In this document: in pieces, positions 51,228-60,000 of the stretch
Layout of the letters: every line of letters begins with the position of its first letter
How positions within the stretch are numbered: the first letter of the stretch is position 1
Origin: Lingula anatina
Lineage: Eukaryota > Brachiopoda > Lingulata > Lingulida > Lingulidae
Assembly (NCBI RefSeq): GCF_001039355.2
Contig: NW_019775891.1
Location: 135,209-195,208, forward strand
Length of the DNA: 60,000 nucleotides
Reading direction: 5' to 3'
The notes under the pieces: generated by a model
Told to the model about the DNA's origin: nothing
What the model saw: the letters and a program-made list of their open reading frames with translations, nothing else
The model's database searches: none
Made by a program: the position numbers and the translations under genes

Positions 51228-52075
51228 GGATGGGTGACGCGAAAAACAAAAATAATAAGACCCGTGATGATTTGAGCTGACTTCATGCCACCTGACATGT
51301 ACTTAAGATCCTTATCTACATGATATATGATATGGACTAACATCACTTAATTACGTGATAAGACAAAGAGCGCCCGTCTCTAGGCGATTGGGCAATCTCT
51401 TTCGAAGGTTAGACGACATTCTATTAGATTTACAACAAATGTACTACATTACGGTTTCGGTTGGCCTAATATTGCACCATAACCATAACATTGTAACATA
51501 GCTCTTAATGCTGTTGTTAAACGTAGGCTTTTCAAACAGAGAAGTATCCTAAGTTTATATGTGTGACGAATCTCTGCACTAGCAGTTGATTAAAATAGGC
51601 CTACCACAGCCTTAAGTGTACTCTGATTGAATAAAAGCAAAATGCCAGGTGCGCCGTCCAGCGTCTCTTATTATTTCCCCCTTCTTTCGGTCATTAACGC
51701 TTTGTACTCACTTCTTATGGCCCAGTATTGCCTATTCATCAGTCCCTCGAGATATTGCACAGTTCTATTGAAGCAAGTCTCGGAGACGTTGACGTCCAGG
51801 GCCCCAGCCTTTAGCTGTCTAACGCCTTCTAATAAAGACGTCACCGTAGTATGATCCACGGATTTTCCATTGTAAAGAAGAGAGTTCACTAGAATCTGCT
51901 GCTGAGATTCTTCTTGAGGTTCTTGATACTGAGATCTGAGGCGGTTGATTTTACTGAAAACATGACCAACGTTATAAGGAATGTCGTTCGTCTCAACCCA
52001 CTGAGCCTTGGCTATCGTGACGGTCATTAAGACCAAAATAACACACTGAAGGACGGCACACTTATATCTCGACAT
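40273..52075 (-). CDS. nrf-6-like: NRF-6-like membrane acyltransferase, copy D, with exons 2-6 duplicated
   Basis: Exon 1: 52075-51712. Exons 2-6, first set: 49621-49431, 48839-48752, 47962-47863, 47674-47454, 47257-47090. Second set: 46712-46522, 45932-45845, 45049-44950, 44782-44562, 44365-44198. Exons 7-15: 43679-43583, 43034-42936, 42440-42272, 42105-42026, 41758-41645, 41461-41350, 41121-40935, 40694-40552, 40395-40273. With one exon 2-6 set the protein is 751 aa; with both, 1007 aa, still in frame. Signal peptide CAVLQCVILVLMTVTIAKA; NRF-domain motifs (NVSETCF, SYSEC, GQYC, GLCVPAGCS); acyltransferase R-x10-H (GIRFLSLSWVIWGH). A multipass membrane O-acyltransferase of unknown substrate. 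It is closer to copy E than to A or C (shared EKAILRREKSA C-terminus and exon lengths). Confidence 0.88.
42525..42830. repeat. Minisatellite in copy D intron 8
   Basis: Degenerate tandem units of about 34 bp built on ATGGTACACAGGACCATGG followed by TACAAATGTGAAATC. The array drifts to a TACATACGTAGGGTCCTGG variant at its right end. The same array is present in copy E. Confidence 0.9.
43991..49790. repeat. 2.9-kb direct tandem duplication covering exons 2-6 of copy D
   Basis: Block 43991-46880 repeats as 46883-about 49790 with an offset of 2892-2909 bp. Exons, introns and even intronic poly-A and AACGTT clusters are nearly identical. The two differ mainly in the microsatellite region (44880-44945 versus 47775-47850). 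The boundary is a poly-T run, a single N at 46881, then the start of the second block. It could be a recent real duplication or two haplotypes placed in series by the assembler. Confidence 0.9.
46881..46881. other. Single ambiguous base at the duplication junction
   Basis: A lone N sits exactly between the two 2.9-kb copies, next to a poly-T run. This suggests a contig join. Confidence 0.95.
50434..50474. repeat. (AAAT)n microsatellite
   Basis: About ten tetranucleotide units in copy D intron 1. Confidence 0.95.
51197..51228. repeat. (AATC)n microsatellite
   Basis: Eight or so CAAT/AATC tetranucleotide units in copy D intron 1. Confidence 0.95.
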
Positions 52076-52197
52076 CACGTCTTTAGGTAACATAAATATG
52101 AACATCTATATCAACTAGGCGTCAGTAAATGACTAGGTCGCAAAGCTACCTTAACGTTTAAGTACATCTTATGCTGCGAGATATTATTTGTATATGT

Positions 52198-52225
52198 TGA
52201 CGTCATAGATTATTCGAACCACGTG
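52198..52225 (-). promoter_or_regulatory. CRE-like and CACGTG sites upstream of copy D
   Basis: A perfect TGACGTCA (52198-52205) lies 123 bp upstream of the copy D ATG, with an E-box CACGTG at 52220-52225. The surrounding bases do not align with the A/B/C block, but the pairing of a CRE and an E-box recurs. Function is inferred. Confidence 0.45.
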
Positions 52226-53074
52226 ATAGATGGGAAGAAGCAAACACTAGGGGTCAAAGTTCAAGACAGTCACGTAAGCGTCCACTTATAGACTCTTTGG
52301 TCTGTTGATTGACATGACAGGCGTTCTAGGAGAAGGGGCGTTATGACAAACAACCTGACACTGATACAAGTGTTTGTACATGTACGTGTGCGTGTGTGTG
52401 TGTGTGTGCGCGTGTGCGCGAGAGTGAGATAGGATATCTGTATTTTTAAAAACCTTGTCTATCTGGTCAAGTATAATGTCCTCAAAGAATAATAAAAATA
52501 GGCATCAAATATAAAGTATACTCAGAGTCATTCATCAAATAAAAGTATAATTCGCAATAAAAAACAAATTGTTTGTTCAAATACAATGCATTATGCATCC
52601 CACATAATAAACATTTAACATTGACATCATTTAACTGAAAGTCCTCTTAAAAACACATACATACTCCGTTTATATTGGCACCATAAGAATTTAAATAACA
52701 ATCAAATAATATGTCTGCATTCAAATATAAATAAAAAGTCTCCAAATATAGATAAGCGTAGGTACTCTAAGAACAGTCTCATTTCCGAGGTAATGCATCA
52801 TGACCATGTTATATGATCCACAACTGCTTTAAGAAAGTTCTCCATTTGATTTTTTTATTGTTACATTACGTAACTGTGAAAAACTACCCCTATTTAGCAG
52901 AAACTTTATAAGAAATCTAAAAGCTGCACTTGGGAATGTAAGATCCCATTGTTTGTTCTTTTTGTAATATATTCGTATACCCTAGGATTTAAGTTTGGGT
53001 AAAAGTAAGAATGGATACAAGACCAGCTTTGCCTCATACGGCTTTGTTCCTCTGCTCCATGTTTTTCCAGCAGT
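52226..53074. other. Spacer between copies D and E
   Basis: A (GT)n tract lies at about 52384-52415, followed by DNA homologous to the spacer 3' of copy D (about 39690-40270). No gene is seen. Confidence 0.5.
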
Positions 53075-53689
53075 CTATGCTGACTTTTCCCGCCGTAATA
53101 TAGCTTTTTCAAGCCCCATCATTGGAGCTTCAAAGACCATGGATACGATGAAAGCACCCGCAAACGACGCCACCATGTTTCCAAAGTAGATATATGTCTG
53201 TAAAATAAACATTTCAAAAGCAGTTACAATAGAAAAAGCCATGGCATTAAAAGACATAACAAGAGATATGAATGTGAAAAATCGGGGTCAAATCAATTTC
53301 GACACAAATGTAAAATGGTCCCTATGGCTATTAGAAAAAAATCTAAAACTCACCATTGTCACATCTGTAGCATGTATAAGCGTCTCTCTTCCCATATATA
53401 CCACATACATAATGATAGGATGGATGAGATAGGCACAGTATGTCAGACGACTCAGAGGTACAAACGCCTTCCAGGACATTAAGGTATTCACGAACCCTAC
53501 AAGGTAATATCACAGAATAATTGAAACACATTTCGGGGCACATTTTTGTAAAAAAAAATTGAAAGTGTCGGTATTAATGTACTATCAACTTCGTTTAAAC
53601 GTTTGAACTGCGAAATGGGCATATGGCAACGTATAAGCCTCATAACGAACACGCAGTATGCTTATAATGTATTTATGTAACTGATAAAA

Positions 53690-53739
<50 letters not shown>

Positions 53740-56700
53740 GGGAGGGAGAAGAGAATGTAAACACTAACCTCCATATCCAGTACAGCAAGCATATATAACC
53801 CAACCAACACATGCACCCCAAGCAGTTCTTGAGACTGCGTTGTAAAATGCGCCAACATCGTTACTGAGCGGGTGACCTTGGTAAACGTCATAAAGGCCGT
53901 ATACCAGTGCGAGGGCAGTTGCCGTAGCTACCACCCAGCCAATTAATGCCGTTAACTGAAAATGATTCAAAATAATTAAGATAATTTCATAATGATATTA
54001 ATTATGTCTTGAGGAGCAGGTAAGAAGAATCAGAGTTGTTAATATTACATTTCCCCATGGCAGTGCGAAGAAACACCAGAAATTCTCTTTTTTCGAAAAT
54101 AGAATGTTCTATCATATTCAGTTCGTTAGATATACTGTATATACGTTTCCATATACTGAAAATCCATTTCTTTGAAATAAAGAAATGTTACCTACCCTGT
54201 TTAGTTTGGGTTTGCACTCAGTAACGTACAATATATAACCAACCAGCATCCCTATTAAGTAAGGTCCTATTCGTATCCATGGTTTAACATATAATATATC
54301 AAAACTGCAAACAAAAAAATTAATAATAATAATATTTTATGGAAAATATTGATTTAGAATTAAGAATGAGATTGTGAACGATGTTCATTTTCTACGAACA
54401 AAATAATTAATTATAATAATTATAAAAGGTAATATCACTCATATCTTTTATGGCGAAAAGCATTGTATTGAAACACGTTAACGATAGAGAGAAAGCAATT
54501 AAGCTGACTTACCCTGCCTGGTTGGTAGATCCTGGTGGGAGTTGATTGACGTTGGAGACTATACCAGTTGTTATCCATGATCCGAGCAGAGTTGCAAGCA
54601 AAACACCCACGCCAATTATCTCGTTCCTTATACAAAAGTCATTAACGCAGTTAAACTTGTGTGAATAAACTTATTAACGTTACACATATCACGGGAAATT
54701 TTTTTATCGTCATAAATCCCCATTACCATGAACCCGTTTTTCAAAATTGGTTTATGAACGTATATTAAATGCTTCGTTCACAACCTGCCAACCTGATAAT
54801 TTAACGTAAAGTTTGTGTCTTAACAAAAGTTATATGCGATAGGCACTATTACAAATATACATATTAATTAAATGTCTTTCTTTAGAAAAATATCATCTTG
54901 AATTTCGAGGATTATGTAAATCACTTTCTACTGACTTACCAAAACAGAGGAAATAGAATTAAAGGACTGATAACAAAGAACTGCATGTCATTGGCTAGAT
55001 ACCAGGACCAACCCATGCACTGGAAGTAAAGAAACCCACTTAAGCTTACATATAACTACATCAGTGTCAGTGAAACATTCATCATTACGAAATCATCCCC
55101 AATTGACATTACTGTTTGCAATCGCTTAATTTACTGAGTACGGAACATTGTTTAGGAATAACATATGTAGTAATATATGTAAATAATATTACTTACCATT
55201 TTCTTTGATTTTACAACATTGTTTATGTAGAGTAAATTTGTCCACCAAGTTTCGCTACAGTAAGGGTCGAAACCATCAACGGTACTGACCCACATGGGGC
55301 CGTTTGTCCAGTAGTATATAGTGGGAACATAAACCAACAGCACCAACATATAGGGCGGGGTTAGTCTGGAAACACAAAGAAAATGAAAGTCATGGCACAC
55401 GGGGCCTAGTCACTGTACACACGCAGAAACATGGTTTACAGGGTCATGGTACTTATTTAAATTAATGGCACACAGAACCATGGTACAAATATGAAATCAT
55501 GGTACACAGGACCATGGTACAAATGTGAAATCATGGCACACAGGACCGTGGTACAAATGTGAAATCATGGCACACAGGACCATGGTACAAATTTGAATCA
55601 TGGCACACAGAACCATGTAGAATCATGCCACACAGGACCATGTAGAATCATGGTACACAGTTATATCATGGCACACAGAACCACGGTACATAAGTAAGGT
55701 CCTGGTACACAGGATCATGGTACATACGTAGGGTCCTGGTACACATCGGATCTTGTCCCGGATGAAACCATCGGAGGAACTTATATTTTTCTTTTATATT
55801 GAATCATAGATATAACCCACTTATAATTTTAGAAAATCTTTTATTCAACTGCACCTACCTCCAGAATCTGTGGAAATAATAAAGCCCCCAGTTGATCCTG
55901 AATCTGCCACTCCCCTTCTTCATCTCTCTCATGGTAAGATATGTGACAAGAAGACCGCTGAAATAGACGGTTCTTGAGTACAACGAAGTAATTGAGTACA
56001 TAGAGGGTAAAAAGTGGACAACCAACCATTCCAAATTATTTCTTCCCATACACGTATAAAATAAAAAGTGAATCTTTGATTAATGAAGTATGGTTACATT
56101 AGCCCATCTTGATATAACTACCTACTTGGTATATATATATATAACATATGTATGGCATCTTACAAGGTACCACACCCCTTAAAGAGTCAATTATACCTTA
56201 GAAGCAGACTTCCATGTTTATGCTAATAGATGAGTTTTAATTTTTCGCAAGACAGATTATATCGCGCAATTTTTCTCTACGGTATACAAAGCTTAAGCTT
56301 CTCGTGATTGGGGAAAATATTTCAGCCAAATTAGCTGTTACAGGTCTGTCTTAGCAATTTTGTTTTATCATGGTCGCTTTAACTTGTTTAAAGAGATCAA
56401 ATATGTATCTGAGACGTATAAAACCTTATAAGAATTAACTTGTTGAGGTTCAGCGTACTAACACACTTGAGTGTAGCTTTCATGTGCCGCACAATTGTAA
56501 TAGTATTGCTTACCTCAGAACAAAGAAAGAATCCACGGAAAAGGGACCGCTAATTAAGACTTGCATCGTCCACCGTTTCATTAAATCCTGAGTTACAGAG
56601 GATATATTATCTGAAAGATAAAAACAGGAGACCTTTATTGACAATACTAGTAACTGTGTAAACTCTATGCAACCACACAAACGAAATCTGTGGAAAATTG

Positions 56701-59581
56701 TCTGTAAAGATTAATTTTTGCTGACTCGTTACGTCATAATTTTAGGATGATGAGTCTTATTGAATATTTAATATGTCTTTTTATCCCTAAGGCCATAACA
56801 TTTAATATAGGCAACATTTTGTTACATTGTTAAAATGACTAGGAAGTGGGCTTGTATCACAAAAGCGGCCTTGTTTGGCCAAATCTTAAACAATAAATAC
56901 TCTTTGTTGCTATTTTCTTGTGAATAAGACTATGACTGGGTTCCCATACTTAGATCGATCCATCTGGATCGACCTAACTCCCTTACTAGGCGTGACAGAC
57001 ATTAAAGCCGGTTAAGTTGATCGTAATTTAGTGAGACTCCTCAGAGAGATAGATCGATCCAAAAATCTGTGGGAATGGTCTCTATGAAAGTTTGTGGTAC
57101 ACTGGGATGGAGGAGACATAGAAAATATAACGCCCACAGAGTGTACAACTACATGACAGATAATGTCGAGATTATCATCAAATTTACGATGCATCCAGTG
57201 ACTGCAACATACTTAATATTTTTAGATAAGGAATATATAGTTAACACATTAACTAAATTACCAGTCACGGTTGCTACAAAAAAAACAAAACTTAATAAAT
57301 AAATAAACTTACCAATCGTAGTCATTGCAAAAACGTAGGTGTGTCCCCAAATAACCCAGGCGAGACTCAGAAACCGTATTCCATTGACACAAGTGAGAGC
57401 CCCACTGGCTTGCTTGGTGTTCAGAACTTTGGCACCGTTTGTGTATACAGAAAAAGCTACAAGGACTTTATGCATAATGCCTGAAAAAAAGGTATAAAAA
57501 GTAAATGAGTAAGTGAATGGATTAAATTAACGACAGGAAAACACACTGGTGAGTAAGTGAGTAAAAAAATTGAGTGAGGGAACACGAATGAGTGGGTGTG
57601 TGAGAGAGTGAAAGACTTATTAATAAGAAAATAAAATGATTCAAATTTTAAAAAATTTCTACATCATAACCCACACTTACCATTTGCGCCATTATTTTCG
57701 GAATTCGAATAACCCACAGTTTTCTGAGAATGTATTAGTGGTGTGTGTTCATCAACACCCATGGAGGCAGCACCGTTACTGGTGAATTTTGTCTCACTGG
57801 CGTAGGGAATCAATGGTTTGTGATTAAAACCCATGTTCTGGTGTACGATGTCATATGTGGTTCCAATAAGTACACATAGCACAACTAACCCTGCGATGCA
57901 TCTGTAGGAAAAGCATTTTAGTTTAGAAGAAATGAGATTGTCTCGACTGAGAATGAGAATATTGTGGTGTTGATTTCCCTTCATTCAGACAATCATTTAA
58001 GAGACCACCTCCGGGATTCCAGTTAACACACTCACACACACACAGGGAGAGAGAGAGAGAGAGAGAGAGAACTTACATAACTGCAATTGCACCGCTGTTC
58101 AACGGTCGGTCTTGTTTGTTGCAGGCAAAAGCAGCCTTTTCCAAAAGTGGAGATTTTATTCGTAGGATAGATATAACTGAAATGATATTAACAATCATAA
58201 CAATAATAATAATATGCCCATTCAATCATTGTTCCTGGTTTTACGATCTAAAGAATTGCCACTTAAATTCAAAATTAGCATCAAAACGTGGATGTGGATT
58301 GTATCATACCTTAAAAATGGAAGCAGACATAATATAATAAAATCTAGTGAAATAACTTCCCTAGCTCAAAGCTAGTAGACACTTCAGTTTTTCGAATCCC
58401 TCCCTAACTAAATCTGAGGCTACGTCGCATGGAATATGTCATTTAATCCTTTCTGGACGTCGTGAGCCGCGTTCACATAGGTTCCACACAAAACTGTTTT
58501 AATTCTAGTTTTAGCAAGTGCAATATTAATTGCAACTCCCTCTCCCACCCGCTATGCCACCAATGGCACTATAAAGATCAATTTAAGATCAATTAATTCC
58601 GAGTTATGCAGAAAAAACTCCACATAATTTTTACATACTGAAAGGTCATAACAGTATAAACCCAATGTTTTCACCACTGCATTGTTTATTTATTAAATAT
58701 ATTTTCAAGTTCCTGGATCAGGAATAGTGTAGGCTACTTACATGCGTTCAGTAAGTGTTTTAAGTCTTGGTTACTGCATCCTGTTGGAACACATAAACCA
58801 ATGCTAAGAGTCGCGGGTGGTTGGCCGGGCTAAAATATGAATATTTAGCATTAAACCAAAGCAGAAAAGAGCACACTGAATTCAACAGGCGTGACCAAGT
58901 TATTACGAGAATACATGTGGGTTTAGAATGAGGTCTATTAGGGATCCATTATTTTTCCGGCGACTTTTAATTCCCAGTACGAACCCAGATTTACCGGTAC
59001 ATTCTTTAATGGGTTCTCGCATGTTCGTTATCGGAAAAATACGCATGTTGTTTAAAGAAACGGAAGAACAAGGTATAACAAATAGTTTATATCTGATCGT
59101 CCTCCACATGCCAAAAGTCAGGAAATTCGTTCTTATACCACCCTGCGTCTCCGTCCCTGGAAGCTCACTTCTAAATCATCAATATGTTTTTATTCTTCAA
59201 AGTGACAGTTCAAGGGTGAATTGTCAGTGACCTCTGACACTCTTTGTCCTGTACACGTATATCACGATATCTACCCAGAACGTTTTATAGCGTTACCATA
59301 ACTTCGCCATAACGTTCTATGGTTATATAAAAACGTTATGGTAACGTTATAGTAACGTTCCGTCTTTGATGGGTATCTCCTGTTCCCCACCTGTTGTATC
59401 CCTACATAGCCCGTACAGTACTGTCCACCAAACTGGTCATCCGCTGTCCAGGTGGTGTTGTCAGGGTTGGTCACATTGTACAGGACATAGGCGTCCACGG
59501 CCAGACACTCGCTGTAGGAACCTAGCCATCTGAAATTCCCGTCCAGCACACCGCTTGGTAGTTTGGCCGAGGCATCAAACA
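53075..59581 (-). CDS. nrf-6-like: NRF-6-like membrane acyltransferase, copy E (exons 2-15; exon 1 outside the window)
   Basis: Exons, 5' to 3' on the minus strand: 59581-59391, 58829-58742, 58176-58077, 57901-57681, 57480-57313, 56610-56514, 55957-55859, 55365-55197, 55019-54940, 54626-54513, 54304-54196, 53955-53769, 53496-53354, 53197-53075. All junctions are in frame and give 628 residues. Signal peptide and first exon lie beyond 60000. NRF-domain cysteines and the acyltransferase R-x10-H (GIRFLSLAWVIWGH) are present. Exon lengths equal those of copy D except exon 12, which is 3 bp shorter because one Ser codon at the acceptor is gone. Only one set of exons 2-6 is present, which argues that this is the ancestral state for D. 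Intron 6 carries a MITE absent from D. The membrane role is as for the other copies. Confidence 0.88.
53698..53737. repeat. (AT)n microsatellite beside copy E exon 13
   Basis: AT dinucleotides in intron 13, about 30 bp from the exon 13 donor. The equivalent tract in copy D (about 40887-40905) is shorter. Confidence 0.95.
55430..55745. repeat. Minisatellite in copy E intron 8
   Basis: Orthologous to the copy D array: units on ATGGCACACAGGACCATGG with TACAAATGTGAAATC, ending in TACATACGTAGGGTCCTGG units. Unit number and variants differ from D. Confidence 0.9.
56934..57082. mobile_element. MITE copy in copy E intron 6
   Basis: It starts GACTGGGTTCCCATACTTAGA and contains GATCGATCC, TAGGCGTGACAGACAT, a degraded AAGCCGGTTAAGTTGAT block, and ends near ATAGATCGATCCAAAAATC. 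It matches the element at 10708-10965 with most of the left arm missing. The corresponding place in copy D (about 44020 and 46911) has no element. Confidence 0.75.
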
Positions 59582-60000
59582 CTAAAATTGAGAATTAAGT
59601 AACATACATTTAACATCTGCCATTTAAAAAAATGCTTTACACAAACCCAACGGCCATTGAAACATAAAAAATGTATTGAAAACGGGAATAAATTTGGGAG
59701 AAGTTTGAGTTTTATTTTACAAACCATTTAAAGTAGTTTTTTTTGTCAAGATAAGCCATATTTGTCAATATTTGCATTCCACGTGAATCATGGAAAGGCG
59801 TTCATTTTTATTTTCCGGCTCGATTAATAAGGTTGTTCGACAACATGTAAATAAACGTACATGTAATAATAATAATAAAACCACACAACAACATGATAAT
59901 CACGAAAAGGGTGACATGACCTTACTATTCAGAATCTTTCTTAAAGGTACATACGAACCGAGCATCGGTGGAGCGTGGATTCCCAATAACACATGTAAAC
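59582..60000. other. Copy E intron 1 (5' part outside the window)
   Basis: Homologous to copy D intron 1 next to exon 2 (49622-49960). It includes TTGTCAAGATAAGCCATATT and a poly-T run. No exon 1 is found before the window ends. Confidence 0.7.

Overview
This is a metazoan nuclear genomic window. Its genes have many short exons with GT-AG introns, it carries abundant AC, AT and GA microsatellites and non-LTR retrotransposon and MITE remnants, and it has assembly gaps. The gene set (a GDAP1-type protein, an S1A serine protease, an indoleamine 2,3-dioxygenase-like protein and an expanded family of NRF-6-like acyltransferases) fits a lophotrochozoan such as a mollusc or brachiopod. The species cannot be fixed from the sequence alone.

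Layout. Bases 1-2059 hold the last three exons of a GDAP1-like gene (+ strand; 5' part outside the window). Bases 2896-7339 hold a complete seven-exon secreted chymotrypsin-fold serine protease (+). Bases 7340-12190 are repeat-rich and include MITEs, a 255-bp gap and two fragments that look like decayed IDO-like exons. Bases 12191-14892 hold a three-exon, divergent IDO-like gene (+). Bases 14893-16484 hold a degenerate LINE reverse transcriptase.

From 16485 to the end the window is a tandem array on the minus strand. It encodes NRF-6-like multipass membrane acyltransferases: an NRF domain followed by an acyltransferase-3 domain. Copy A (16485-24852) and copy C (30641-39129) are complete 15-exon genes, each predicted at 729 aa. 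Copy D (40273-52075) is complete but has exons 2-6 present twice. Copy E (53075-59581) lacks only exon 1, which lies beyond the window. Two decayed units lie between A and C: copy B, in which exon 1 is joined to exon 15 by loss of exons 2-14, and a lone eroded exon 1 (29627-29892). A and C form one subfamily, D and E another.

All exon phases were worked out by hand from splice-site dinucleotides and reading-frame continuity. In A, C, D (with one exon 2-6 set) and E every junction is in frame. The four visible first exons (A, B, C, D) each have a TGACGTCA-like (CRE) motif roughly 120-205 bp upstream of the start codon, which suggests shared regulation. Nothing here looks like a wholly new system. 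The most noteworthy points are the array's birth-and-death history, the in-frame exon 2-6 duplication in D (possibly an assembly artefact, because a lone N sits at the junction), and the unusual IDO-like gene with its apparent decayed relatives.
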